64,000 bases of DNA from an uncultured Eubacteriales bacterium (GTDB taxonomy: Bacteria; Bacillota; Clostridia; Christensenellales; Aristaeellaceae), in contig CADBCY010000003.1 in assembly GCA_902793325.1 (NCBI GenBank), positions 1 through 64,000 of the forward strand, read 5' to 3'. This document shows, in pieces, positions 54,088-63,212 of this stretch (position 1 is its first letter; each line of letters starts with the position of its first letter). The notes under the pieces were generated by a model. It did not search any database, was not told where the DNA came from, and saw only the letters and a list, made by a program, of their open reading frames with translations. The position numbers and the translations under genes are program-made.

Positions 54088-56403
54088 GTGTATGCGGGAC
54101 AGAGCGTAAAGCGCGTGGACGCCTTTGACAAGGCGACCGGGCGCGCCAGGTATACGGACGACCTGTGCGACAGGAGGGCCTACGTCGCCCGGGTGCTGCA
54201 TTCCACCATCGCCAACGGCAGGGTCGTTTCCATCGATACGTCGGAGGCCGGGAAGCTGCCCGGCGTGGTCAAGATACTGACCTGCTTCGACCTGAAGGAA
54301 AAGCACTACTTCCCCACGGCGGGGCATCCGTGGTCCACGGACCCGTCCCACCAGGACGTGGCCGACCGGCTGGTGCTGACGGACCGGGTGCGCTTCTGGG
54401 GGGACGACATCGCGGCGGTGGTGGCGGAGGACGAGGTCGCCGCCGCGCAGGCGCTGCGGCTGATCCGCGTGGAGTACGAGGAGTATCCGTTCGTGCTGGA
54501 CGTGCAGAAGGCCATGGAGGACGGCGCGCCGCAGTTGCACGAGGAATTCCCGAACAACATCCTGAAGCACACGCAAATTCGCATCGGCGACTATCAGAGG
54601 GCCATCCTGGAGCCCGGCCTCACGAAGGTGGAGGGCTGGTACGAAACGCCGGTGGTGCAGCACTGCCACATCGAGAACTTCATCTGCACCGCCGAGGTGG
54701 AGGGGAAGCGGATCAAGGTGGTCAGCTCCACCCAGATCCCCCACATCGTGCGGCGCATCGTCGGGCAGGCGCTGGGCGTGGAGTGGGGCAGGGTGCGGGT
54801 GATCAAACCCTACATCGGCGGCGGCTTCGGCAACAAGCAGGACATACTGTACGAGCCGCTGTGCGCCTGGCTGAGCCTGCAGGTGGGCGGCCACCTGGTG
54901 AAGCTGGACGTGCCCCGGGAGGAGACCTTCATCTGCAACCGCACGCGCCATTCGATCCGCAACCACATCGTCTCCTGGGTCCGCCCGGACGGCACCTACG
55001 CGGCACGGAAGCTGGAGAGCTTCTCGGACCAGGGCGCGTATGCGTCCCACGGGCACTCGATCTGCGCCAAGGGCGCCGGCGCCTTCCCGCAGCTCTACCC
55101 CTGCGACAACGTGGAGGTGGACGCCTACACCGTGTTCACCAACAAGCCGGTGGCGGGCGCCATGCGCGGCTACGGCATCCCGCAGGCCATGTGGGCCGTG
55201 GAGTCCCACACCGAGGACGTGTGCGCCGCCATCGGCGCGGACCCGCTGGCGTTCCGCCGGAAAAACCTGATGCCGGTGGGCTACGTGGACGGCTTCTCGA
55301 AGAACGAGATGTACTTCGATTCCTTCAACCAGTGCCTCGACAAGGCCATGGCCGCCATCGACTACGAGCGCAAGTACAGGGCGTATCAGAACCAGACCGG
55401 GGACGTGCGCCGGGGCATCGGCGTCGCCGTTTTCTGGTACAACACCGCGGTGTGGCCGATCTCGCTGGAGTCCTCCTCCTGCCGCATGGTGCTCAACCAG
55501 GACGGCTCCTTCCAGCTCCAGCTGGGCGAGACGGAGATCGGCCAGGGCGCGGACACGGCCTTTGCCCAGATGGCGGCCGACGTGGTGGGCGTGCCCCTGG
55601 AGAAGGTGCACGTGATCTCCTGCCAGGATACGGACGTCACGCCCTTCGGCACCAGCGCCTACGCCTCGCGGCAGACCTACGTGGCGGGCTTCTCCATCCG
55701 CCAGACCGGCCTTATGCTGAAGGAGCGGATCCTGAACTACGCGCACGAGCTGACCCGCATGCCGGCGTTCAACCTGGACATCGTCGACGGGAACATCGTG
55801 CGCGTCACGGACGGGCGGGTGCTGATGAGCCTGGGCGAGCTCGCGGAGGAGGCGCTCTACAGCCTGACGGACAGCCGCCACATCACGGCGGAGAGTACCT
55901 ACCAGATCAAGTCCAACGCCTATTCCTTCGGGTGCACCATCGCCGAGGTGGAGGTGGACATCCCGATGTGCAAGGTGAAGCTGCTGAACATCGTGAACTG
56001 CCACGACGCGGGCCGGCTGATCAACCCCGCCCTGGCGGAGGCGCAGGTGCACGGCGGCATGAGCATGGGCATCGGCTTCGGCATGTCGGAGAAGCTGATG
56101 TTCGACGAAAAGACCGGCCGCCCGCTCAACAACAACCTGCTGGACTACAAGCTGCCCACCATGCTGGACCATCCGCGGCTCATGGCGGAATTCGTGGAAA
56201 ACTACGAGCCCACCAGCGCCTTCGGCACGAAGAGCCTGGGCGAGCCGCCCGCCTGCTCGGCGGCGCCGGCGATCCGCAACGCGATCTACCACGCCACCGG
56301 CGTGGCGGTGAACAACGCGCCGGCGAATCCCCACAACCTGTTCCGCGCCTTCACCGAGGCCGGGCTTATTCACGACGAAAGTCAGGGTGATCGCAATGTA
56401 TGA
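54088..56403 (+). CDS. xdhA: Xanthine dehydrogenase-family molybdenum subunit
   Basis: 771 residues, full length for a separate Mo subunit. Visible are the GGGFGNKQD and AMRGYGIPQAMWAVES pterin-contact blocks, GETEIGQGADTAFAQM, and the catalytic Glu region FGTKSLGEPPACSAAPAI. It hydroxylates purines such as xanthine or hypoxanthine with water as the oxygen source. The start is GTG at 54088 with GGGAGGG 8 bases upstream. Its neighbours ssnA and ygfK mark it as a member of the selenium-dependent molybdenum hydroxylase group (inference from context). It overlaps the FAD subunit by 8 bases. Confidence 0.93.
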   Translation: MYAGQSVKRVDAFDKATGRARYTDDLCDRRAYVARVLHSTIANGRVVSIDTSEAGKLPGVVKILTCFDLKEKHYFPTAGHPWSTDPSHQDVADRLVLTDRVRFWGDDIAAVVAEDEVAAAQALRLIRVEYEEYPFVLDVQKAMEDGAPQLHEEFPNNILKHTQIRIGDYQRAILEPGLTKVEGWYETPVVQHCHIENFICTAEVEGKRIKVVSSTQIPHIVRRIVGQALGVEWGRVRVIKPYIGGGFGNKQDILYEPLCAWLSLQVGGHLVKLDVPREETFICNRTRHSIRNHIVSWVRPDGTYAARKLESFSDQGAYASHGHSICAKGAGAFPQLYPCDNVEVDAYTVFTNKPVAGAMRGYGIPQAMWAVESHTEDVCAAIGADPLAFRRKNLMPVGYVDGFSKNEMYFDSFNQCLDKAMAAIDYERKYRAYQNQTGDVRRGIGVAVFWYNTAVWPISLESSSCRMVLNQDGSFQLQLGETEIGQGADTAFAQMAADVVGVPLEKVHVISCQDTDVTPFGTSAYASRQTYVAGFSIRQTGLMLKERILNYAHELTRMPAFNLDIVDGNIVRVTDGRVLMSLGELAEEALYSLTDSRHITAESTYQIKSNAYSFGCTIAEVEVDIPMCKVKLLNIVNCHDAGRLINPALAEAQVHGGMSMGIGFGMSEKLMFDEKTGRPLNNNLLDYKLPTMLDHPRLMAEFVENYEPTSAFGTKSLGEPPACSAAPAIRNAIYHATGVAVNNAPANPHNLFRAFTEAGLIHDESQGDRNV

Positions 56404-57283
56404 CATCAAGGCGCTGTACGAGGCCCGGAGCGTGGCGGACGCCATCCGCCTGCTGCAGGAGCACCCCCGGGCGCAGATCATCGCCGGCGGCAGCGACGTG
56501 CTGGTGCAGATCCGCGAGGGCCGGCGGGCCGGGGTCGAGCTGGTGAGCATCTTCGGCATCGACGCGATGCGGGGCGTGGGCTACGACGACGAGGGCGGCA
56601 TCCGCATCGGCTCGCTGACGTCCTTCTCCCACATCGCAGCGTCCCCCGTCATCAAGGATAAGATCCCGGTGCTGGGCGAGGCGGTGAGCCTGGTGGGCGG
56701 GCCGCAGATCCGCAACATCGGCACCATCGGCGGCAACACCTGCAACGGCGTGACCAGCGCCGATTCCGCGTCCACGCTGCTGGCCTGGGACGCCGTCGTG
56801 GAGCTGACCGGCCCGGAGGGCGTCCGCCGGCTGCCCATCAGGGACTTCTATATCAAGGCCGGCGTCGTCGACCTGAAGCCCGCGGAGCTGCAGACCGCCA
56901 TCATCATACCGAAGGTATCCTACGAGGGCTACTTCGGCCACTACATCAAGTACGCCATGCGCGAGGCCATGGACATCGCCAACCTGGGCTGTTCGGTGAA
57001 CGTCGCGCTGACGGACGACAAAAAGGCGATCCGGGACGCGCGCATCGCCTACGGCGTGGCCGGGCCGGTGCCCATGCGCGCGCCGTCGGCGGAGGCCGCG
57101 GCGAAGGGCCGGGCCGTGTGCCGGGAGACCGTCGACGCCTTCGCGCGGGCGGTGCTTTGCGACATCCATCCCCGGGACAGCTGGCGCGCGGCCAAGGCGT
57201 TCCGCGAGCACATCGCGGTGGAGATGGCCCGGCGCGCGCTGACGGAATCCATCCGCCTGGCGGGAGGTGTGATCGATGAGTAA
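56396..57283 (+). CDS. xdhB: Xanthine dehydrogenase-family FAD subunit
   Basis: 295 residues: the FAD-binding PCMH-type fold with IIAGGSDVLVQIREGRR near the start and GGPQIRNIGTIGGNTCNGVTSAD in the middle, the usual flavin-contact blocks, followed by a CO-dehydrogenase-type C-terminal domain. It passes electrons from the Fe-S subunit to the acceptor. The ATG at 56396 is preferred over the GTG at 56387, and it overlaps the Mo subunit by 8 bases. The next gene also overlaps by 8 bases, so the three subunits are translated together. Confidence 0.94.
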   Translation: MYDIKALYEARSVADAIRLLQEHPRAQIIAGGSDVLVQIREGRRAGVELVSIFGIDAMRGVGYDDEGGIRIGSLTSFSHIAASPVIKDKIPVLGEAVSLVGGPQIRNIGTIGGNTCNGVTSADSASTLLAWDAVVELTGPEGVRRLPIRDFYIKAGVVDLKPAELQTAIIIPKVSYEGYFGHYIKYAMREAMDIANLGCSVNVALTDDKKAIRDARIAYGVAGPVPMRAPSAEAAAKGRAVCRETVDAFARAVLCDIHPRDSWRAAKAFREHIAVEMARRALTESIRLAGGVIDE

Positions 57284-57773
57284 ACAGTACAAGCTGATTC
57301 ACTGTACCATCAACGGCAAGCCGCGGGAGGTCATGGTGGACGTGCGCGCCTCGCTGACGGACCTGCTGCGCAATGACTTCCGCCTGACCAGCGTGAAGAA
57401 GGGCTGCGAGGTCGGCGAGTGCGGCGCCTGCAACGTGCTGATCGACGGCGAGTGCTTCAATTCCTGCATCTACCTGGCCGTCTGGGCGGACGGGAAGGAC
57501 ATCCTGACGCTCGAGGGCCTGGAGGGGCCCAACGGCGAGATCTCCGACATCCAGCAGGCGTTCATCGACGAGGCGGCGGTGCAGTGCGGCTTCTGCACGC
57601 CCGGGGCCATCATGAGCGCGGTGGAGATCCTGAACGAGGGCCGCGAGCTGTCCGACGAGGAAATCCGCATCCGCATGTCCGGCCATCTCTGCCGCTGCAC
57701 CGGGTACGAGAACATCTTCCGCGCGGTGAAGAAGACCATGCTGAAGCGACTAGAGGCGAAAAAGGCCCAATGA
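57276..57773 (+). CDS. xdhC: Xanthine dehydrogenase-family [2Fe-2S] subunit
   Basis: 165 residues with both 2Fe-2S motifs: the plant-type KKGCEVGECGACNVLIDG...CFNSC and the all-alpha CGFCTPGAIM...CRCTGYENI. It links the Mo and FAD subunits. GGGAGGTG lies before the ATG. The symbol follows the E. coli xdhABC naming (small Fe-S subunit) and not the XdhC maturation factor of other bacteria. Confidence 0.94.
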   Translation: MSKQYKLIHCTINGKPREVMVDVRASLTDLLRNDFRLTSVKKGCEVGECGACNVLIDGECFNSCIYLAVWADGKDILTLEGLEGPNGEISDIQQAFIDEAAVQCGFCTPGAIMSAVEILNEGRELSDEEIRIRMSGHLCRCTGYENIFRAVKKTMLKRLEAKKAQ

Positions 57774-57782
57774 GGTGACGGT

Positions 57783-59123
57783 ATGTTGCTGATCGGAAAC
57801 GGCAGGGTGCTGACCCGCGACCCGGATCACCCCTATTGGCCGGACGGCGCGGTGGCCGTCGAGGGCGAGGTCATCGCCGAGGTCGGCGAGCGCGGGGCGC
57901 TTCGCGCGAAGTACCCGGACGCCGAATGGATCGACGCCCGCGGCGGCATCGTCATGCCGGGGCTCATCAACGCCCACACCCACATCTATTCGGGCCTGGC
58001 CCGGGGGCTGGCCATCGAGGGGAACAATCCCACCAACTTCCTGGAGATCCTGGAGGGCACGTGGTGGAACATCGACCGGCACCTGACGCTGCCCATGACC
58101 CGCGCCAGCGCCTACGCCACCCTGCTGGAGTGCATCCGGGACGGCGTGACCACGATCTTCGACCACCACGCCTCGTTCTGTGAGATCCCCGGCTCGCTGT
58201 TCGCCATCCGGGACGCGGCGAAGGAGCTGGGCGTGCGCGCCTGCCTGTGCTACGAGGTGTCGGAGCGGGACGGCGCGGAGAAGTGCGACGAGGCCATCCG
58301 CGAGAACGCCGAGTTCGCCCGCTGGGCCGTGCGGGAGGACGACGACATGATCCGCGCCATGTTCGGCGGGCACGCGCTGTTCACCCTCTCCGACAGGACC
58401 TTTGAAAAGATGGTCAGGGCCAACGACGGCATGACCGGCTTCCACATCCACGTGGCGGAGGGCATGAACGACGTCTACGACAGCCTGCGCAACTACGGCT
58501 GCCGCCCGGTGAACCGGCTGCTGTACAACGGCATCCTCGGCGAGAGGACGCTGCTGGGCCACTGTATCCACGTTAGCCCCGCCGAAATGGACATCCTGCG
58601 CGAGACGGGGACCATGTGCGTCAACAACCCCGAATCCAACATGGGCAACGCCGTGGGCTGCGCGCCGGCGCTGCAAATGCTGCAAAGGGGCGTCACCGTG
58701 GGCCTCGGCACCGACGCCTACACCCACGACATGCTGGAGAGCCTGAAGGTGTTCCTCCTGATCCAGCGGCACAACGCCGCGCTGCCCAACGTGGGCTGGG
58801 GCGAGGCGATGACCATGCTGTTCGAGAACAACGCGAAGATCGCCGCGAGGTACTTCAAAAAGCCGCTGGGGGTGTTGAAGCCCGGCGCCGCGGCGGACGT
58901 GATCGTCATGGATTACCCGACCTTCACGCCCCTGTCCGGCGAGAACGCGGACGGCCACATCCTCTTCGGCATGATGGGCCGGAGCTGCCGCACCACGATC
59001 GTCAACGGGCGGGTGCTCTATCGGGACCGGCAATTCGTAGACATCGACGAGGCGCGCCTCAACGCCTGGACGCTGGAGCAGAGCAGGAAGCTCTGGGGCG
59101 AGCTGAACCACAGGGCCTACTAG
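57783..59123 (+). CDS. ssnA: SsnA-type aminohydrolase
   Basis: 446 residues of the amidohydrolase superfamily: PGLINAHTHIYSGLARGLAI, TIFDHHAS, GFHIHVAEGMND, LLGHCIHVSPAEM and GLGTDAYTHDM, which supply the metal and catalytic residues. These blocks match SsnA, a member of the conserved anaerobic purine-degradation cluster; it is proposed to open or deaminate a purine-derived ring, and its exact reaction is not settled. It begins 9 bases after xdhC. Confidence 0.93.
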   Translation: MLLIGNGRVLTRDPDHPYWPDGAVAVEGEVIAEVGERGALRAKYPDAEWIDARGGIVMPGLINAHTHIYSGLARGLAIEGNNPTNFLEILEGTWWNIDRHLTLPMTRASAYATLLECIRDGVTTIFDHHASFCEIPGSLFAIRDAAKELGVRACLCYEVSERDGAEKCDEAIRENAEFARWAVREDDDMIRAMFGGHALFTLSDRTFEKMVRANDGMTGFHIHVAEGMNDVYDSLRNYGCRPVNRLLYNGILGERTLLGHCIHVSPAEMDILRETGTMCVNNPESNMGNAVGCAPALQMLQRGVTVGLGTDAYTHDMLESLKVFLLIQRHNAALPNVGWGEAMTMLFENNAKIAARYFKKPLGVLKPGAAADVIVMDYPTFTPLSGENADGHILFGMMGRSCRTTIVNGRVLYRDRQFVDIDEARLNAWTLEQSRKLWGELNHRAY

Positions 59124-59202
59124 AAGGATACATCCGGTTTCCGCGGGCCGCGCGCCGTCGCCCGGTAGGGCGGGGCGATCCCGCGGAGAGAAAGGAGCGA
59201 CC

Positions 59203-60882
59203 ATGAGCGACAGAATGCACCCCATTCCCTTCGAGGCGCTGCTGGACTGGGTGCTCGGGGAGCTGCGCGCGGAGGGCAGCGTCTTTGGTATAAAGAAGTT
59301 CTACCGCGCGCCCGAGGGCGCGGGACAGCCCTGGATGGGGCGGCGCCCGGAGACCGCCGTCGGCCCCGCCGCCGGGCCGCACACGCAGCTCGCGCAGAAC
59401 ATCGTCGCGGGCTATCTCTGCGGCGCGAGGGTGTTCGAGCTGAAGACGGTGCAGATCCTCGACGGCGAGGACCTGACGGTATCGAAGCCCTGCATACTGG
59501 CCGAGGACGAGGGCTACAACTGCGAGTGGTCCACGGAGCTGACCGTGCCGCAGGCCCGGGACGAGTACGTCAAGGCCTGGTTCCTGCTGCACGTGCTGGC
59601 GAAGGAGCTGGGCCTGGGCCGGGCGGACGGATTCGCGTTCAACATGAGCGTGGGCTACGACCTGGCGGGCATCCAGAGCCCGAAGGTCGACGGCTTCCTG
59701 GAGGACATGAAAAACGCCGCCCGCACGGAGCAGTTCCGGGAATGCGCGGAGGTCCTGCGCCGCCGCCTGGGCGATTTCACCCGCTTCGGCCCGGAGGACC
59801 TGGCGGCGATCTCCCCCAACATCTGCAACAGCGTGACCATCTCCACCATGCACGGCTGTCCCCCGTCCGAGACGGAGGGGATCGCCCTGTACCTGCTGGA
59901 GCAGAAGCGGCTGAACCTGCTGCTCAAGTGCAACCCCACGCTGGTGGGCTACGACGACGCGCGGCGCATCCTGGACGCGCTGGGCTTTACCTACCTCCGG
60001 TTCGAGCGGGAGTCCTTCGACCACGACCTGCAATACGCCGACGCCATACCGATGCTGCGCCGGATCCGGGGGCGCGCGGCGGAGCTGGGGCTGTACTTCG
60101 GCGTCAAGCTGACCAACACCTTCCACGTGAAGGCCGACCGCGGCGAGCTGCCCGACGAGAACATCTACATGAGCGGGCGGCCGCTGCTGCCGCTGAGCCT
60201 GCGGGTGGCGGCGCGGATCGGCCGGGATTTCGGCGGCGCGCTGCCCATGTCCTACTGCGGCGGCGCGGACGCGAAGAACATCGCGGCGCTGCGCGGGGCG
60301 GGGCTGTTCCCCGTCACGGTCTGCACGGAGCTTCTGAAGCCCGGCGGCTACGGCAAGCTGACCGCCATGGCGGCGGCGCTGGAGGGGCTGGAGACCGCCG
60401 GCACGGCCCCGGACGCCGACGCGCTGGACGCGCTGTCGAAATCGCTCTGCGGCCCCGCCCGGGACGATCCCGCCGTGCGCCGCGCGCCGCGCCCTGAAGC
60501 GCCGGACGTCCGGGCCGACTGCCGCGTCGTGTGCGGCGTCTGCGCGTCGGTGTGCTCGAACCGGGCGAACGCGGTCATCACGGTTGAAGGCAGGAAGCGG
60601 ATGCTGCACCTCGACGGCCTGTGCAACGAGTGCGGCAACTGCGCGTCCTTCTGCGCGGAGAAGCGCGCGCCGTACCTGGAGAAGCTGACGGTGTTTACGA
60701 GCGCGGAGGCGCTGAACGACAGCCGCAACGCCGGCTTCGCCCCCCTGCCCGGCGGGCGCTTCCTGCTGCGCTGGGACGGCGCGGTGCGCGAGGCGGGCCC
60801 GGAGGACGCCGACGTGCCCGTGGAGGTGCGCGCCGCGATGGTCGCCGTGCGGGACCGGTACCCGTGGCTGCTGTACGACTGA
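59203..60882 (+). CDS. ygfK: Short YgfK-like Fe-S oxidoreductase subunit
   Basis: 559 residues. The N-terminal part (about 1-415) is the dihydropyrimidine-dehydrogenase-like TIM-barrel of YgfK: PIPFEALLDWVLGE, VGPAAGPHTQLAQNIVAGYL, FELKTVQILDG, TISTMHGCPPSETEGI, GVKLTNTFHV and MSGRPLLPLSLRVAA. The C-terminal part (about 440-559) is a two-cluster ferredoxin domain, CRVVCGVCASVC and CNECGNCASFC. The E. coli protein is about 1030 residues long and carries a GltD-like NAD(P)H/FAD domain between these parts; that domain is absent here. A separate reductase is therefore probably needed. AAAGGAG precedes the ATG. Confidence 0.88.
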   Translation: MSDRMHPIPFEALLDWVLGELRAEGSVFGIKKFYRAPEGAGQPWMGRRPETAVGPAAGPHTQLAQNIVAGYLCGARVFELKTVQILDGEDLTVSKPCILAEDEGYNCEWSTELTVPQARDEYVKAWFLLHVLAKELGLGRADGFAFNMSVGYDLAGIQSPKVDGFLEDMKNAARTEQFRECAEVLRRRLGDFTRFGPEDLAAISPNICNSVTISTMHGCPPSETEGIALYLLEQKRLNLLLKCNPTLVGYDDARRILDALGFTYLRFERESFDHDLQYADAIPMLRRIRGRAAELGLYFGVKLTNTFHVKADRGELPDENIYMSGRPLLPLSLRVAARIGRDFGGALPMSYCGGADAKNIAALRGAGLFPVTVCTELLKPGGYGKLTAMAAALEGLETAGTAPDADALDALSKSLCGPARDDPAVRRAPRPEAPDVRADCRVVCGVCASVCSNRANAVITVEGRKRMLHLDGLCNECGNCASFCAEKRAPYLEKLTVFTSAEALNDSRNAGFAPLPGGRFLLRWDGAVREAGPEDADVPVEVRAAMVAVRDRYPWLLYD

Positions 60883-60904
60883 GATTGGCAAGGAGGAGAC
60901 GATC

Positions 60905-61969
60905 ATGGCTGCTAGGCGAAAATCGGGCGGGAACCGCTCCTTTGTCGGAGAGCTGATCTTCTGGATCGTGCTGCTGGGGGCGGACCTGGCGCTGTTTTAC
61001 ATGACCCACCGGTCCTTCGGAAGGCCCTGGAACTACAGGGACACCATGCCGATCATGCTGCCGGTGTTCGTTTTCGTGCCGCTCGCCGCCGTCGTGCTGC
61101 GCTACTTTCCCCGGAAGAAGTCGACCCGGGCGATCGGGTGCGCGGTCTGCGTCCCCGTGGCGATCCTGATCGGCATGGCGGCGCTGCACGCCCTGTACGG
61201 CGAGGGCGCGCCGCTGGACCGGTTCCTGTACGGGGAGCCGTATCCGGGCGCGACCGTCGGGGAGTTGGAAAGCGTGACGCTGAGCGAATACGCGGACGGC
61301 GCCCTGCTGGGCGAGCCGCTGACGGTGGGGGAAGACTACGCGCGCGGCAACGACGACTTCCGCCGCTGCAAGCGGGAGGTGCCCGTGCCGGACACCTACA
61401 TGCTGCTGACCTTTACCGGCGCGAACGGGGAGACGCAGGACGTTCGGATGTTCGACGACGGGAAGTACGACTACATCTCCGCCGAGGGCCTGGGCCAGTT
61501 CCGGCGCAAGCTGGACCGGAATACCATGACCAACCGCAAAAGGTTCCGGGATGTCTACAAGGACGGCACCTTCTACCGGGCCTTCAACGACCATATGGCG
61601 GATAAAAGCTTCGCCCTGGCGAAGGGCTACGACGGCGCGGACAAGGCCGTATGGCTGGAGGATTCGGAGGACGCCACCGTCTGGTGGACGCGGTTCATCC
61701 CGGAGGGCTTCGAGCCGGAGCGCGTGGAGGACGTGCGCTTCGTATTCCTGTGCGAGGTCGCGTCCAAGACCTACCAGGGCTACTGGTACGTTCAGGGCAC
61801 GGGGCAGAAGCTGGGCGATTCCTACGACATCACCTATAAGATGACCGCGTATGACCTCGTGGAAGGGGATACGAGGGTGCTCGTGGAGAACACCGGCGAC
61901 ATCTTCGACGCGAGGGAGCTCGTGGAGAACTACCTGGAGGAAAAGACCGGCCGGAAGGCGAGCGAATAA
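60905..61969 (+). CDS. Unknown membrane protein inside the purine operon
   Basis: 354 residues. Three hydrophobic segments lie in the first 100 residues ([56 protein letters not shown]), followed by a soluble domain of about 250 residues ([57 protein letters not shown]). No known domain was recognised. It is 22 bases after ygfK and 11 bases before dpaL, with GGAGG, so it is co-transcribed with pathway genes. It is not a standard member of the ygeX-ygfK cluster. Confidence 0.7.
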   Translation: MAARRKSGGNRSFVGELIFWIVLLGADLALFYMTHRSFGRPWNYRDTMPIMLPVFVFVPLAAVVLRYFPRKKSTRAIGCAVCVPVAILIGMAALHALYGEGAPLDRFLYGEPYPGATVGELESVTLSEYADGALLGEPLTVGEDYARGNDDFRRCKREVPVPDTYMLLTFTGANGETQDVRMFDDGKYDYISAEGLGQFRRKLDRNTMTNRKRFRDVYKDGTFYRAFNDHMADKSFALAKGYDGADKAVWLEDSEDATVWWTRFIPEGFEPERVEDVRFVFLCEVASKTYQGYWYVQGTGQKLGDSYDITYKMTAYDLVEGDTRVLVENTGDIFDARELVENYLEEKTGRKASE

Positions 61970-61980
61970 AGGAGGCTGTC

Positions 61981-63198
61981 ATGGAACGAATCAAATGGAT
62001 CCTCAACGAAATGCCGAAGAGCGACGACCGGAACCTGCCGATCATGTCCGAGGCCAATGTATCCCAGGCCCGGGCCTTCCACAGGAGCTTCCCGCAGTAT
62101 GCCGTCACGCCGCTGGCGAAGCTGGACGGCATGGCCGGGCGGCTGGGGCTGGGCGGCCTGTTCGTCAAGGACGAGAGCTACCGCTTCGGGCTGAACGCCT
62201 TCAAGGTGCTGGGCGGCTCGTTTGCCATGGCGCGCTACATCGCGGGCGAGACGGGCCGGGCGATCGGGGAGACGACCTACGACTACCTGACCGGCGATCA
62301 GCTCCGCAGCGATTTCGGCCAGGCCACCTTCTTCACCGCCACCGACGGCAACCACGGCCGCGGCGTGGCGTGGGCGGCCCGGCAGCTCGGCCAGAAGGCC
62401 GTGGTCTACATGCCCAAGGGCAGCGTGAAGATCCGCTTCGACAACATCGCCAGGGAGGGCGCGAAGGTCAGCATCGAGGAATTCAACTACGACGACTGCG
62501 TGCGGCTCGCCGCGGCGGAGGCCGCCAAGACCGAGCACGGCGTGGTGATGCAGGACACCGCCTGGGAGGGCTACGAGCGCATCCCGTCCTGGATCATGCA
62601 GGGCTACGGCACCATGGCCCAGGAGGCGGTGGAGCAGTTGCGCGCGCTCGAGGTCAACCGCCCGACGCACGTGTTCGTGCAGGCCGGGGTGGGCTGCATG
62701 GCCTCGGCGGTGGTGGGGTTCTTCGCGAACCTGTTCCCGACGGACCCGCCGAAGTTTGTGGTCATCGAGGCGGAATCGGCGGCGTGCCTGTACAAGGGCG
62801 CCTGCCGGAAGGACGGCAGCCCCGCCGTCGTGGGCGGCGACATGCCCACCATCATGGCCGGCCTGGCCTGCGGCGAGCCGAACACCATCGGCTGGGATAT
62901 CCTGCGCAACCACGCCGACGCCTTCCTGGCCTGCCCGGACTGGGTCAGCGCCCGGGGCATGCGGATGCTGGCCGCGCCGCTGAAGGGCGACCCCGCGGTC
63001 GTGAGCGGCGAGTCGGGCGCCGTGGGCATGGGCGTCGTCGAGGCGCTGATGCTGGACCCCGCCTGCGCGGAGCTGAAGGCGGCGCTGGGGCTCGATGGGA
63101 ACAGCAACGTGCTGCTGTTCTCCACGGAGGGCGATACCGACCCCGAGAACTATCGAAACATCGTGTGGGGCGGAGCGTACCCCACGGTGGAGGATTGA
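61981..63198 (+). CDS. dpaL: Diaminopropionate ammonia-lyase (YgeX)
   Basis: 405 residues, the usual length. A fold-type II PLP enzyme that cleaves 2,3-diaminopropionate to pyruvate and two ammonia. Seen are [19 protein letters not shown] (PLP Lys in NAFKVLGG), [32 protein letters not shown] (PLP phosphate/pyridine contacts) and [15 protein letters not shown]. In the anaerobic purine pathway diaminopropionate is a late intermediate. GGAGG lies 7 bases before the ATG. Confidence 0.95.
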   Translation: MERIKWILNEMPKSDDRNLPIMSEANVSQARAFHRSFPQYAVTPLAKLDGMAGRLGLGGLFVKDESYRFGLNAFKVLGGSFAMARYIAGETGRAIGETTYDYLTGDQLRSDFGQATFFTATDGNHGRGVAWAARQLGQKAVVYMPKGSVKIRFDNIAREGAKVSIEEFNYDDCVRLAAAEAAKTEHGVVMQDTAWEGYERIPSWIMQGYGTMAQEAVEQLRALEVNRPTHVFVQAGVGCMASAVVGFFANLFPTDPPKFVVIEAESAACLYKGACRKDGSPAVVGGDMPTIMAGLACGEPNTIGWDILRNHADAFLACPDWVSARGMRMLAAPLKGDPAVVSGESGAVGMGVVEALMLDPACAELKAALGLDGNSNVLLFSTEGDTDPENYRNIVWGGAYPTVED

Positions 63199-63212
63199 GA
63201 GGAGCGTTCATC

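Noticed and set aside
53000-57800. In-frame UGA selenocysteine codons in the xdh genes
   Set aside because: The three subunits read through without internal stops; selenium in this enzyme group is a labile cofactor, not selenocysteine.
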